Shown here one piece after another: positions 34,957 through 44,985 of a stretch of DNA of 64,000 bases. The DNA lies in contig JACRDQ010000032.1 of the NCBI GenBank assembly GCA_016218545.1, positions 109,925 through 173,924 on the forward strand. Direction: 5' to 3'. How positions within the stretch are numbered: position 1 is the stretch's first letter; each line of letters opens with the position of its first letter. The notes under the pieces were generated by a model that was not told where the DNA came from, did not search any database, and saw nothing but the letters and a program-made list of their open reading frames with translations. The translations under genes were made by a program, and so were the position numbers. Source of the stretch: Elusimicrobiota bacterium. GTDB lineage: Bacteria > Elusimicrobiota > Elusimicrobia > UBA1565 > UBA9628.

Positions 34957-37280
34957 TGCCGCGGCGGACAAGGGCGCTCCTGGTCGCCCTGATCGCGGTC
35001 GCTGCCGCGTACGGCGCGATCCCGCGGCCTTCCTTGCGCGCCACGAGCTATTCCCGCGAGGTCTATGACCGCAGGCACCGTCTGCTGCAGTTGAGGCTCT
35101 CCTCGGACGACAAGTACCGGCGATGGGTGCCGCTCAAGAGGATGTCCCCGGCCCTGGTCAACGCGATGCTGCTCCAGGAGGACCGTCACTTCTACGGCCA
35201 TCCCGGAGTGAACCCCGGGTCGTTGGCCCGCGCCTGCTGGCGGACCTATGTCCTGAGGGGGAGAAGGATCGGCGGCTCGACGATCACCATGCAGCTGGCC
35301 CGGCTCCGGTTCCGGCTCGATTCCCGCACGTTCGTCGGCAAGGCCATGCAGATCATGCGGGCCCTGCAGATCGAACGTCACTACGCCAAGGACGATATCC
35401 TCGAAGCCTACCTCAACGCCATCCCGTTCGGGGGCAATGTCGAAGGCGCGGGGACGGCCAGTCTCATCTATTTCTCCAAGGACGCGGACCGCCTCTCCCT
35501 GCCCGAGGCTCTGGCGCTCTGCGTCATCCCGAAGAGCCCTTTCCGGCGCGGCCCCTCGGCGGGAGGCCCTGCCGGCGGCGCGTCCAAGGCGGTCCTGGAT
35601 GCCAGGAGGCGCCTCTTCGCTCGTTGGGCGGCAGAGCATCCGGAGGACCTGCATCAACGCGCGATGGTCGAGCTCCCGATCGAGATGAGGCTGCCCGGCC
35701 GGCTGCCCTTCCTGGCGCCCCATTTCGTCGACGCGGTCCTGCGCGATGACCCTTCCGGATCGTCGGTGATCACGACCTTGGACCTGCCAAAACAGCGGTT
35801 GTTGGAGCGCAAGGTCCGCGCCTACGTGGAGCGGAAGAACAGGATCGGCATCCGCAACGCGGCAGCCTTGCTGCTCGACTATCCCAGCATGGAGGTCGTG
35901 GCCAGCCTGGGCTCGGTCGATTTCCTCGACCAGGACATCCAGGGGCAGGTCAACGGCGTCCGGGCGAGGCGGTCGCCGGGCTCGGCGCTCAAGCCCTTCA
36001 TCTACGGCCTGGCCATGGATGAGGGCCTCGTCCACCCCTGGAGCATGCTCAAAGACGCGCCCATGAGCTTCGGAGGATTCAACCCCGAGAACTTCGACAG
36101 GGATTTCGTTGGGCCCATCCATGCCGGCCAGGCCCTGATCCGCAGTCGGAATGTCCCTGCGGTGCAGCTCTCACGGAAGCTGAGCTCTCCCGGGTTCTAC
36201 GGCTTCCTCAGGAAGGCTGGGATCGAGCTTCTCAAGGAGGAATCCCACTACGGGCTGGCCCTTGCCCTGGGCTCCGCTGAGGTCACCATGGAGGACCTGG
36301 CGCGGATGTACGCCATGCTGGCCAATGGCGGGAGGGTCCGGCCGTTGCGTACGCGCATCGGAGCCCCTCAGCCGGAGGGGACGCGCCTGTTGAGCGAGGA
36401 GGCGAGCTTCCTGGTCCTTGATATCCTCAAGGACAACCCACGGCCCGCCCAGGCGTTCAGCTCGGATTGGACGCGCGATGCCTTGCCCGTGCACTGGAAG
36501 ACCGGGACGTCCTACGCTTTCCGCGACGCATGGTCGGTCGGCGTCTTCGGACCCTACGTCCTCGCCGTGTGGGTGGGGAACTTCGACGGCCAGACCAATC
36601 CGGCTTTCATCGGCGCGGAGGCGGCCGCGCCGCTCATGTTCGAGTTGATCGACGCCTTGGCTGCCCAGCAGCCGGACATGGCCGCGCCTGCTCGGCCGGT
36701 GCGCTACAACTTGGCCCAGGTCAAGGTCTGCTCCGTCTCCGGCCAGATCCCGGGGCCGCACTGTCCCCACCAGGCAAAGACCTGGTTCATCCCTGGGAAG
36801 TCGCCCATCCAGACCTGCGACCTCCACCGCGAGGTGCTCGTGGACTCCCGCACCGGCCTGCGCGCCTGCTCCCCGGGCCGGGGCGTGCGCAGCCAGGTCT
36901 TCGAGTTCTGGTCTTCCGATCTCCTCAAGATATTCCGGCTGGCAGGCATGCCGCGTCGGCTCCCCCCGCCGGATAATCCGGAATGCGGCATCACGGCCAG
37001 ATCGACCAGAGGCCTGGCGCCGGTCATCACCTCTCCCCAGCCGGGGCTCACGTACAGCCTGCGCGCCGCCAGGCTGGGCAGCGAGACCATCCCTCTTGCG
37101 GCCGTGACCGACGCGGACAGCCGTCAGCTCTTCTGGTTCGTCAACGACCGGTTCGTGGGCCGGTCGAGGAACGGAGAGCCCTTCTTCTGGTCGCCCCAGC
37201 CCGGAGCATTCATCGTGCGGGTGGTGGATGACCAGGGCCGGGCTGATGCCCGGGACGTGGACATCGCCGTCGTCGAGTGA
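34956..37280 (+). CDS. pbpC: Penicillin-binding protein 1C
   Basis: GT51 motifs (LLQEDRHFYGHPGVNPGSLARA, GGSTITMQLAR), transpeptidase SPGSALKPFIYG, HWKTGTSYAFRDAW; follows A2M; GTG start overlaps TAG. Confidence 0.93.
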   Translation: MPRRTRALLVALIAVAAAYGAIPRPSLRATSYSREVYDRRHRLLQLRLSSDDKYRRWVPLKRMSPALVNAMLLQEDRHFYGHPGVNPGSLARACWRTYVLRGRRIGGSTITMQLARLRFRLDSRTFVGKAMQIMRALQIERHYAKDDILEAYLNAIPFGGNVEGAGTASLIYFSKDADRLSLPEALALCVIPKSPFRRGPSAGGPAGGASKAVLDARRRLFARWAAEHPEDLHQRAMVELPIEMRLPGRLPFLAPHFVDAVLRDDPSGSSVITTLDLPKQRLLERKVRAYVERKNRIGIRNAAALLLDYPSMEVVASLGSVDFLDQDIQGQVNGVRARRSPGSALKPFIYGLAMDEGLVHPWSMLKDAPMSFGGFNPENFDRDFVGPIHAGQALIRSRNVPAVQLSRKLSSPGFYGFLRKAGIELLKEESHYGLALALGSAEVTMEDLARMYAMLANGGRVRPLRTRIGAPQPEGTRLLSEEASFLVLDILKDNPRPAQAFSSDWTRDALPVHWKTGTSYAFRDAWSVGVFGPYVLAVWVGNFDGQTNPAFIGAEAAAPLMFELIDALAAQQPDMAAPARPVRYNLAQVKVCSVSGQIPGPHCPHQAKTWFIPGKSPIQTCDLHREVLVDSRTGLRACSPGRGVRSQVFEFWSSDLLKIFRLAGMPRRLPPPDNPECGITARSTRGLAPVITSPQPGLTYSLRAARLGSETIPLAAVTDADSRQLFWFVNDRFVGRSRNGEPFFWSPQPGAFIVRVVDDQGRADARDVDIAVVE

Positions 37281-37432
37281 CGTCCCGGCCCGGTTTGACG
37301 CCAGGGGGCCCCTGACGGAATCCGGCATCCGGTCATACTATAGCCTTGCGTCGTCATTCCTTCCTGCGCCAGTCCTGGGTCGAGGACGCGGCCATGGCCG
37401 TGCACGAGGCCCAGCAAGCCGCTTCTTGCTTG

Positions 37433-38335
37433 TCAGCGGGCCGGCAGGGACGGCCGATAATCCCTGAGCAGGTGCTCCGCGATGGGGTTGAGCCGGTGCC
37501 TTTTCTTGGCCAGGAGCCAGACCGTCTCTTCAAGCTGGCCCTGGTCGCGGCATAGGCTGATCAGCCTGCCTGAGCGCAGGTCCTCCGCCACGGTCAGCTT
37601 GTTGATGGGAGCGGCCCCTACCCCGTCGATGACCAGCTGGCGGAGGAGCTCCACGTCCTGGATCTCTCCTGCGATCCTGGGCTCGACCTTGCTCTTGTTC
37701 AAGTAGTGCTGGCTGTCTCCCCAGACAGGGCTCGCTTGGGTAGGCAGGAGCAGGGGGATCTTGGCCAAGTCGGAAGGGAAGGTCTTCACCTTGCGGCTGA
37801 GCGCCGGGGAAGCCACGAAGATGACCGGCAGGGAGCCCAGCGCTACCCGCTCGAACTCGGGGGCCTTGTCCACCGGGATCTCGACATTGGTGAGCACCAC
37901 GTCCACGGCATGGGAGGCCAGCTCAGCCAGCATGGCTTGCTGGGTGCCTTCCAGCAGGGTCACGTGCGCGTCGGGCTTGAAGCGGTAGATCTCCTGGAGG
38001 AGGAGCCGGGCCACCTGCTTTGAGACCTGGTCCACGACTCCCGCCTGGATGCGCAGGGAGCGCTGGGTGGGCCTGTCTCTGAGAGCGTCCAGGAGCTCCT
38101 GGGCGGTATTGAAGATGGCCTCGGCGTAGTCGAGCACCAGGCGGCCGTCCTCGGTCAGGGCCAGCCTTTTCTTGTCGCGCGCAAAGAGCTTCTTTCCCAG
38201 GGATTTCTCGAGCTGGATGATCTGTGAGCTAACCGTGGGCTGGGCCAGCAAGAGCTTCTTGCAGGCCTTGGTGACGCTGCCTTCCTTGGCCACGACCCAG
38301 AAGTAGTAGAGGTGATGATGGTTCAGGGCAAGCAT
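37433..38335 (-). CDS. LysR-family regulator, NhaR-like
   Basis: NHHHLYYFWVVAKEGSVTKACKKLLLAQPTVSSQIIQLEKSLGKKLF. Confidence 0.88.
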   Translation of the reverse strand: MLALNHHHLYYFWVVAKEGSVTKACKKLLLAQPTVSSQIIQLEKSLGKKLFARDKKRLALTEDGRLVLDYAEAIFNTAQELLDALRDRPTQRSLRIQAGVVDQVSKQVARLLLQEIYRFKPDAHVTLLEGTQQAMLAELASHAVDVVLTNVEIPVDKAPEFERVALGSLPVIFVASPALSRKVKTFPSDLAKIPLLLPTQASPVWGDSQHYLNKSKVEPRIAGEIQDVELLRQLVIDGVGAAPINKLTVAEDLRSGRLISLCRDQGQLEETVWLLAKKRHRLNPIAEHLLRDYRPSLPAR

Positions 38336-38424
38336 TGAGAAAACCTCTTAGAGACGAATATATTATCTATTTTACAAATACTAGAACACTCGTTATACTT
38401 TAGGATGGATGATGTCTCCATGCC

Positions 38425-39750
38425 ATGTTCGCCTTTGAATTGACCGTCGTCCTTCTGATGCTGGGGGCCAACGCCTTGTTCGCCGCCTACGAGATGGCGT
38501 TGGCATCCGTGTCCCGGGCGCGCCTGGTGGCCCTAGCCGGCCAAAGAGCGGCGGGGGCCGAGGCAGCCGTCCATATGAAGGAACGCATGGAGGCGAGCCT
38601 GGCCGTGGTCCAGCTCGGCATCACCCTGGCCGGGTCGGTCGCCGCTGCGGTGGGCGGGGCCGGGGCCGAGGAGACGGTCGCGCCCTTCCTGGAGGCCGTG
38701 GCGGGGTTCTCCCCCGCCTGGGCGGATATCGCGGCCATCGCCTGCGTCGTGGTTCCGCTCGGCGCCTGCACCGTCATCTTCGCCGAGCTCGTCCCCAAGA
38801 CCTTCGCCATCGGCAACAACGAGTGGGTCTGCCTGAAGCTCTCCCCTGCCATGCGCGTGCTGGCCGCGCTCGCGGGCCCCGTGGTGAGCGTGGTCGAGCG
38901 GCTGGTCAAGGGAGTCGTCGGTTCCGCGCGGTGGTCGAGGCACGCGGACGGGCTCGGGGCCGGCCATGCCGGCCTCCATGAGCTCAACGCTGCCGCGACC
39001 CTGGCCCGCAGCGCCAGGCTCATCGGGGCCCGGGAGGAGCGCATCGTGCTCTCCGCGGCCCAGCTGGCCCAGCGCAGGATCTCCGAGATCATGCTGTCTC
39101 CCCGGGACATCTCGATGGTCCCGCTCGAGGCCAGCCTCATGGACGCGCTGGTCAGGGCCCACCTGGACCTTCACACGCGGTTCCCGGTTTGCGCCAAGGA
39201 CGGTGATCCCCAGACCATCGCGGGCTACGTCAATTTCAAGGACATCGTCGTGGCCCTCAAGATGAGCCCCGGGACCGAGGGTGTCAGGGGCATCATGCGC
39301 GCCATCAAGCGCGTCGAGTCCTCCGCCAGCATGGCCCAGGCCCTGGAGGAGATGCTCCGGGACCATGTCCACATCGCGCTCGTGGCGGCCAAGGAAGGTC
39401 GGGTCCTGGGCTTGATCACCTTGCAGGACATCCTCAAGGAGTTGGTGGGGCATGTCGGAGACGAGTTCGACGAGCTCCCCCGGCACATCAACCAGGCCGG
39501 GAACGGCTGGGTGATCGGGGGCGGGGCGTCGCTGACCACGGTGGCCGCGGTCACAGGGCTTGCCTTGGGCGCGAACGGTCGTCCCCAGCGGCCCGGGACC
39601 CTGGCGGAGTGGTTCTCGCTGGAGATCGGTCGCCCCAAGGGCGGGGATGTCGTCGGCGCGGAAGGGATCGTCGCGGTGGTTCGCAAGCTGCGTCGCCGCA
39701 GGGTGGCCGAGGCGTTCTTGGCCGCTGCGAGCGTGAGGGAGGGGAGATGA
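38425..39750 (+). CDS. CNNM/hemolysin-C-type membrane protein with CBS domains
   Basis: N-terminal TM (NALFAAYEMALASVSRARLVAL), AELVPKTFAIGN, CBS, C-terminal CorC_HlyC-like domain. Confidence 0.85.
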   Translation: MFAFELTVVLLMLGANALFAAYEMALASVSRARLVALAGQRAAGAEAAVHMKERMEASLAVVQLGITLAGSVAAAVGGAGAEETVAPFLEAVAGFSPAWADIAAIACVVVPLGACTVIFAELVPKTFAIGNNEWVCLKLSPAMRVLAALAGPVVSVVERLVKGVVGSARWSRHADGLGAGHAGLHELNAAATLARSARLIGAREERIVLSAAQLAQRRISEIMLSPRDISMVPLEASLMDALVRAHLDLHTRFPVCAKDGDPQTIAGYVNFKDIVVALKMSPGTEGVRGIMRAIKRVESSASMAQALEEMLRDHVHIALVAAKEGRVLGLITLQDILKELVGHVGDEFDELPRHINQAGNGWVIGGGASLTTVAAVTGLALGANGRPQRPGTLAEWFSLEIGRPKGGDVVGAEGIVAVVRKLRRRRVAEAFLAAASVREGR

Positions 39751-40595
39751 ACACGATGAAGACGACGGCGCTGATGGCTGGGATGACCGTGCTCTTCGTC
39801 CTGGTCGGCCGGGCTTTGGGCGGAGAGTCCGGCATGGTGCTGGCCTTTGTCATGGCCGCGGCGACCAATCTCGGGGCTTACTGGTTCTCGGACAAGCTCG
39901 TGCTCATGATGTACCGCGCCAGGCCCGTGACCCGGGCTCAGGCCCCTGACCTCCACGACATGGTTTCCGACCTTGCCTTGAAGGCCGGGGTGCCCATGCC
40001 CAAGCTCTACATCATCCCTGAGCCCTCGCCCAATGCCTTCGCCACGGGCCGGGACCCCCGGCACGCTGCCGTGGCCGTGACCGAGGGCATCCTTGAGACC
40101 TTGAACAGCCGCGAGCTGCGCGGAGTGCTGGCGCACGAGCTCGGCCATGTGGTCAACAGGGACATCCTGATCTCCACCATCGCGGCCACCATGGCGGGCG
40201 CCATCTCCATGCTGGCCAACATGGCGCATTGGGGCATGATGCTGGGAGGCCGCGGCCATGAGAGAGAGGACCGCGGCGGTCATCCTATCGCCGCCCTCAT
40301 CGCCGTCTTCCTGGCTCCCTTGGCGGCCATGCTCATCCAGATGGCCATCTCCAGGTCCCGCGAGTTCCTGGCTGACGAGACCGGCTCGCGTCTGCACGGA
40401 GACCCCCTGGACCTGGCCTCGGCGCTCAAGAAGATCTCCGCGGAAGCCAAGCGCGAGCCCATGGACGCCCAGCCCGCCACCGCGCACCTGTTCATCGTCA
40501 ATCCCCTCATGGGAGGCGGGCTCATGAGCCTGTTCTCCACCCATCCGCCGCTCCGCGAGCGCGTGCGAAGGCTCGAGGCCCTTGCCCGGGCCTGA
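39747..40595 (+). CDS. htpX: HtpX-type M48 zinc metalloprotease
   Basis: ELRGVLAHELGHVVNRDILISTIAATMAGAI; PEPSPNAFATGRDPRHAAVAVTEGIL. Confidence 0.92.
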   Translation: MNTMKTTALMAGMTVLFVLVGRALGGESGMVLAFVMAAATNLGAYWFSDKLVLMMYRARPVTRAQAPDLHDMVSDLALKAGVPMPKLYIIPEPSPNAFATGRDPRHAAVAVTEGILETLNSRELRGVLAHELGHVVNRDILISTIAATMAGAISMLANMAHWGMMLGGRGHEREDRGGHPIAALIAVFLAPLAAMLIQMAISRSREFLADETGSRLHGDPLDLASALKKISAEAKREPMDAQPATAHLFIVNPLMGGGLMSLFSTHPPLRERVRRLEALARA

Positions 40596-40598
40596 CCC

Positions 40599-41540
40599 AT
40601 GGCAGAGACCGCTGCCTGGATGTGGGCCGCCTTCGCCGGCTTGGTCGGCCTCGTCCTGTACATCGACCTGGCCGTGCTCAACAAGCGCAGCCACGTCGTG
40701 TCCCTCAAGGAAGCCTCTGCGTGGTGCTCCGCCTGGGTCGCCTTGGCGCTCCTCTTCTGCGCCTGGATCTGGCAGCGCATGGGCCCGGACAAGGCCCTCG
40801 AGTTCCTCACCGGCTACGTCATCGAGTACTCCCTGTCCGTGGACAACATGTTCGTGTTCATCGTCATCTTCGGGTACTTCGACGTGCCCCGCCGATATCA
40901 GCCTCGCGTCCTGCACTGGGGCATCCTCGGTGCCGTGGTCATGCGCCTCATCCTCATCTTCGCCGGAGTCCAGCTCATCCACGCCTTCCATTGGGTCATC
41001 TACGTGTTCGGCGGCCTGCTCGTGGCCACCGGCGTCAAGATGCTCCTGCAGAAGGACGCGCGGGTCGAGCCTCAGAACAACCCCGTGCTCAGGCTCGTCC
41101 AGCGCTTCATCCCATTCGACGGCCAGGGCCACGGCGACTCCTTCTTCGTGAAGGCGGCCGGGAGATGGCACGCTACCCCGCTCTTCGCCACCGTGCTAGT
41201 CGTGGAAGCCTCGGACCTCGTGTTCGCGGTGGATTCCATCCCGGCCATCCTGGCCGTGACCACGGACCCCTTCATCGTCTACACCTCGAACGTCTTCGCC
41301 ATCCTCGGCCTGCGGTCCCTCTATTTCATGCTCTCCGGGGTCATGGGCCTGTTCCGGTTCCTCAAGGTCGGCATCTCCATCATCCTCTGCTATGTGGGGG
41401 TGAAGATGCTCCTGGTGGACCTCTGCAAGGTCCCCATCGCCGTGTCCTTGGGCGTGGTCATCGGCATCCTCGCCCTCTCCATCCTGGCCTCGGTGCTGTT
41501 CAAGGAGAAGCCCGCGCAAGAGGGCGCGGCATTCCGGTAG
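40599..41540 (+). CDS. TerC/Alx-family membrane protein
   Basis: YSLSVDNMFVFIVIF; VVEASDLVFAVDSIPAILAVTTDPFIVYTSNVFAILGLRSLYF. Confidence 0.92.
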   Translation: MAETAAWMWAAFAGLVGLVLYIDLAVLNKRSHVVSLKEASAWCSAWVALALLFCAWIWQRMGPDKALEFLTGYVIEYSLSVDNMFVFIVIFGYFDVPRRYQPRVLHWGILGAVVMRLILIFAGVQLIHAFHWVIYVFGGLLVATGVKMLLQKDARVEPQNNPVLRLVQRFIPFDGQGHGDSFFVKAAGRWHATPLFATVLVVEASDLVFAVDSIPAILAVTTDPFIVYTSNVFAILGLRSLYFMLSGVMGLFRFLKVGISIILCYVGVKMLLVDLCKVPIAVSLGVVIGILALSILASVLFKEKPAQEGAAFR

Positions 41541-41566
41541 CCGACGGCATTTTGTAGCATCTCGTC

Positions 41567-42643
41567 ATGAACATGGGGCCGCTGCATAAGAAGCTCGCCA
41601 TCTGGGGGGGATTCATCCTCATCCTCTATGTGTTGAGGGATTTCTTCCCCCTGTTCTTCATGACCTTCGTGCTGAGCTACATCGGCTTGACCGTGACCCG
41701 CAAGCTCGAGCCCCATGTGCCTTGGCCCTGGTTGGCGCCCACCCTGTTCGTCGCGTTCCTGGGCGGCCTTCTCGCCGTCTTCGGCATGCTCACCGTGCCG
41801 CGAATCACGCACGAGGCCCGCTCCTTCCAGGAGCGCGTGGCCGAGCATCCAAGCTGGCACGATTTCCTCGATTCCAAGCTCAAGTCCTCCCTCGGGCCCC
41901 GGATCTCCGACGCGCTGGCAGAGGAGATCGGAGAAGCCCCTCCGACCGACCCCGAGGCCGTGAAGAGCCTGGCCCGCGGCTTGCTCGGCCAGATCACCGA
42001 GGAGGACCGCCGCAGGTACCTGCGCTCCCTGGCGGGCTTGGGCAAGACCATCTGGAGAGGCATCGTCTACCTCTTCATGTCCATCATCTTCTCCTACCTG
42101 TTCCTCCTGAGCGTGCCCGCGTTCTCGGCCGGCGTGCGCGCGTTGGAGACCTCGCGGCTGTCGGAAGCCTATCGGGAGGTCGGACCCTCCATCGCCCAGT
42201 TCGCCAAGCTCATGGGCCGCGCCTTCGAGGCCCAGACTTTGATCGCCGTGGCCAACACCGCCGTCACGGCCGTGGGCATGGCCCTGCTCGGCATCCCCAA
42301 CATCGGCATCCTCTCGGTCGCCGTGTTCCTGTGCTCGTTCATCCCGGTGGCAGGAGTCTTCATCTCGACCGCTCCCATCTGCCTGGCCGGCCTCATCATG
42401 GATGGCGGAGGCCTCCGGACCGCCGGCGGCGTGGTCCTCATGGTGGCCGTGGTCCACATGGTCGAGGCCTATGTCCTCAATCCCAGGATCTACGGCCACC
42501 ACATGAAGATGAACCCCCTTGCCGTTCTGTTCGGTCTCGTCCTGGCCGAGCACCTCGTAGGAGTGTGGGGCCTGGTCATCGCTGTGCCCCTCATGACCTA
42601 CGTCTGGAAGCACGTCGTCCTGGGCGAGGCCGCCAACCCGTAG
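41567..42643 (+). CDS. AI-2E/PerM family transporter
   Basis: Polytopic protein; NPLAVLFGLVLAEHLVGVWGLVIAVPLMTYV. Confidence 0.82.
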   Translation: MNMGPLHKKLAIWGGFILILYVLRDFFPLFFMTFVLSYIGLTVTRKLEPHVPWPWLAPTLFVAFLGGLLAVFGMLTVPRITHEARSFQERVAEHPSWHDFLDSKLKSSLGPRISDALAEEIGEAPPTDPEAVKSLARGLLGQITEEDRRRYLRSLAGLGKTIWRGIVYLFMSIIFSYLFLLSVPAFSAGVRALETSRLSEAYREVGPSIAQFAKLMGRAFEAQTLIAVANTAVTAVGMALLGIPNIGILSVAVFLCSFIPVAGVFISTAPICLAGLIMDGGGLRTAGGVVLMVAVVHMVEAYVLNPRIYGHHMKMNPLAVLFGLVLAEHLVGVWGLVIAVPLMTYVWKHVVLGEAANP

Positions 42644-42836
42644 GATGGACGAGCCCTCTTGTCCAGGCGAGCCGGAACTGGGCACCCCTGTCCGATTCGC
42701 GGCGATCTCCGCCGGCGCTTGCCTGCTTGGCTTCGCCGTCCCTATGTGGTTCCCGGTTTTTGCTCGAGAAGCCTGACTTGGATGTGGGATGGGGCGGCTT
42801 AATGATAGACTACCGCTCGTTCGATATAGGAGATCA

Positions 42837-44048
42837 ATGCCCATGAGAATGCAGCGTGCCCTGTCAGCGGCGGTCTTGTTCGTGCTTTCCGTCAGCGTGC
42901 CCGCGAGCGCCTCTTACTGGAAACTCGCCGGTTCTCCGGAATTCGCGAGCGAGGTCAACGCCATCCCCGCCCTCCAGCCCGGGGAGAGCAAGACCATCAA
43001 TGACGGGGAAGGGGGCGTCACGACCACCCTGGCGGCCCGGACCGCCACGCATGCGGAATTCGTCACGGTCCAGCCGCGGTACGGGACCCATCGCATGCGC
43101 TATGACTGGGACGCCCCGCCCAAGGTCATCCGCCCCGGAGACGTGCCCACGCTGGGCCTGCGCTGGGAGATCCTTCAGCGCTACACCAGATTCTGCCCTC
43201 AGATGATGGCTTTCAGCCACCTCGACTGGAGCGATGACTGGTACACCAACCTGGGCTATGGCTACGGCAACCCCACGGACCTCAAGCCCGACCAGAACTC
43301 CGGCGAGGTGCGCAACACCACGATCAAGGTCACCAGCCGCGACAGCGCCGAGCTCACGCTCTATCGGCACGTTTCCTGCGGCGGCGCGTGGGTCCGGGTG
43401 CTCTGGAAGTACAAGCGCATGGATGGGGAGCCCCCGGCTGAAGGAGCTTCCGGCTCGGCCGAATATCCCGAGTGGATCATGCAGGGCTCCAAGGTCGAGA
43501 ACGGCTTCGTGTACGGCGTGGGCATCGGCGAGTCCAAGGCCGGCGCCGCGGCCCTGGCCCTGGCCGAGCTCGTCAAGACCAAGAAGACCTATGCCGCTGC
43601 GGCCGGCAGCGAGGAGCAGCGGCTGGCCGGCCCGTCCGATCTCCGGGAGAACTTCGGCCCCATCTCCTTGAAGCAGACCTCGGAGTCGGGCCTCGTCAAG
43701 GACAAGACCGGAGCCAAGGACCCCCGCAAGAAGCTTAGGGACGTCATGAACGCCCTGGAAGCCGAGGAGAAGGGGGATGTCGATACCCAGTACGTGACGA
43801 TGGTCACCAAGGTCGCGCTGAAATCAGGCAAGGATTACTATGAGATCGAGGTCGAGATGGAGTCGATCTCGGACCTCAAGCAGCGCAACGAAGAAGAGTC
43901 CAAGGTCGAGGTCAGGGCCGACAACATGTCCGTCTCGGACCTGTTCAAGGAATTCAACCGTCAGGGGATGCAGCCGCAGACCTTTTACAGCGACTCGGAT
44001 GGCACCCACTACGTGAGCCTGCGGGCCAAGGCTACGCCCAGGCGCTGA
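42837..44048 (+). CDS. Exported hypothetical protein
   Basis: Signal MQRALSAAVLFVLSVSVPASA. Confidence 0.65.
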   Translation: MPMRMQRALSAAVLFVLSVSVPASASYWKLAGSPEFASEVNAIPALQPGESKTINDGEGGVTTTLAARTATHAEFVTVQPRYGTHRMRYDWDAPPKVIRPGDVPTLGLRWEILQRYTRFCPQMMAFSHLDWSDDWYTNLGYGYGNPTDLKPDQNSGEVRNTTIKVTSRDSAELTLYRHVSCGGAWVRVLWKYKRMDGEPPAEGASGSAEYPEWIMQGSKVENGFVYGVGIGESKAGAAALALAELVKTKKTYAAAAGSEEQRLAGPSDLRENFGPISLKQTSESGLVKDKTGAKDPRKKLRDVMNALEAEEKGDVDTQYVTMVTKVALKSGKDYYEIEVEMESISDLKQRNEEESKVEVRADNMSVSDLFKEFNRQGMQPQTFYSDSDGTHYVSLRAKATPRR

Positions 44049-44101
44049 TCGCGCCAAGCGGCTCCGATGGTCGGCAGCGGCGGATGGGCACGAGTCGACG
44101 T

Positions 44102-44887
44102 ATGAGACGGAGACTTGGAATCGGTCTGCTGGCTGTCGCCGGACTTGCCTCGGCAGCCATGGCTGGCGAGCCTGGCGCAAGCCGGCTATGCGCGCGGGAC
44201 GCGGAATTCGAAGCCTCCATCCTTGCCAAAGCCCGGGAGCTCGGCTTCCCGCGACTCGGCAAGGAGGTCTCAGCTGCCATCGCCAAGCGCTGGGAGACCA
44301 AGCGCTTTGACGCCGGCGCTGAACTTGGGAAACGCTTCAGCTCCCTTGCCCACGCCGCGCTGAGACGGGTAGACCACAAGAATCCGGAAGAAGTCTCCGC
44401 GAGCGTCATGTTCCTGGAGGACGGGGCCTGGCGCTACCGGACGGGCAAGGGCAAGGAGTCCCTGCCCGACACTTCCGACAGCATCACCGAGTGCTACATC
44501 AAGGTCTACAGCGGCCAGATGACGGACCAGCGCGGCAACCAATGGATGAGCGGAAATCCCAGGGAGTTCGCGTCCTGGCGGCGGTTGAAGTGGGATGCTG
44601 AGACCAAGAAGTGGGCCTCGGTGACCGGCCAGGATATCCGCCAGGCGCAGGCCAAGCACCAGGAATGGATCGACCGCGAGCTCTCGAAGGCCCAGGACAA
44701 GGCCGGCCGGCCTCCCAGTCCCACCAGCCTCAAGTGGGCTCAGGGCTACGCCGAGCAGGGCAAGGCGGAGCAGGCCGCCTGGAGGCTCGTCATCGCCTAT
44801 GACCCCGGGTTCTGGCTCCGGGCCCTGAAGTGCCATGCGGAGGAGTTCAAGGCGAACCCGTTGCCTGCCGTCTCGCGGGAACCCTGA
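44102..44887 (+). CDS. Exported hypothetical protein
   Basis: Signal MRRRLGIGLLAVAGLASAAMA. Confidence 0.6.
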   Translation: MRRRLGIGLLAVAGLASAAMAGEPGASRLCARDAEFEASILAKARELGFPRLGKEVSAAIAKRWETKRFDAGAELGKRFSSLAHAALRRVDHKNPEEVSASVMFLEDGAWRYRTGKGKESLPDTSDSITECYIKVYSGQMTDQRGNQWMSGNPREFASWRRLKWDAETKKWASVTGQDIRQAQAKHQEWIDRELSKAQDKAGRPPSPTSLKWAQGYAEQGKAEQAAWRLVIAYDPGFWLRALKCHAEEFKANPLPAVSREP

Positions 44888-44895
44888 AAGCTCTG

Positions 44896-44950
44896 TATAA
44901 TGATCCAGCTGTCGGCGACGCGGCTCAGCGGTGGAGCGACCGCCGCTATT
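44896..44950 (+). other. TATAAT plus tRNA-5'-half-like sequence in the leader of the RRM gene
   Basis: GCGACGCGGCTCAGCGGTGGAGCGACCGCC matches the tRNA-Thr 5' half at 54800 (about 26 of 31 positions); no T-arm or acceptor 3' strand. Confidence 0.55.
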
Positions 44951-44985
44951 CTGTCCCGCACAGATCCGCCGGAAGGAGACACTGA

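Noticed and set aside
40595-40599. Possible Mn/pH riboswitch upstream of the TerC/Alx-family gene
   Set aside because: Only a few bases separate it from htpX; no room for a leader
39225-41171. 648-aa antisense ORF over htpX/terC
   Set aside because: His/Asp/Gly-rich shadow of well-supported sense genes
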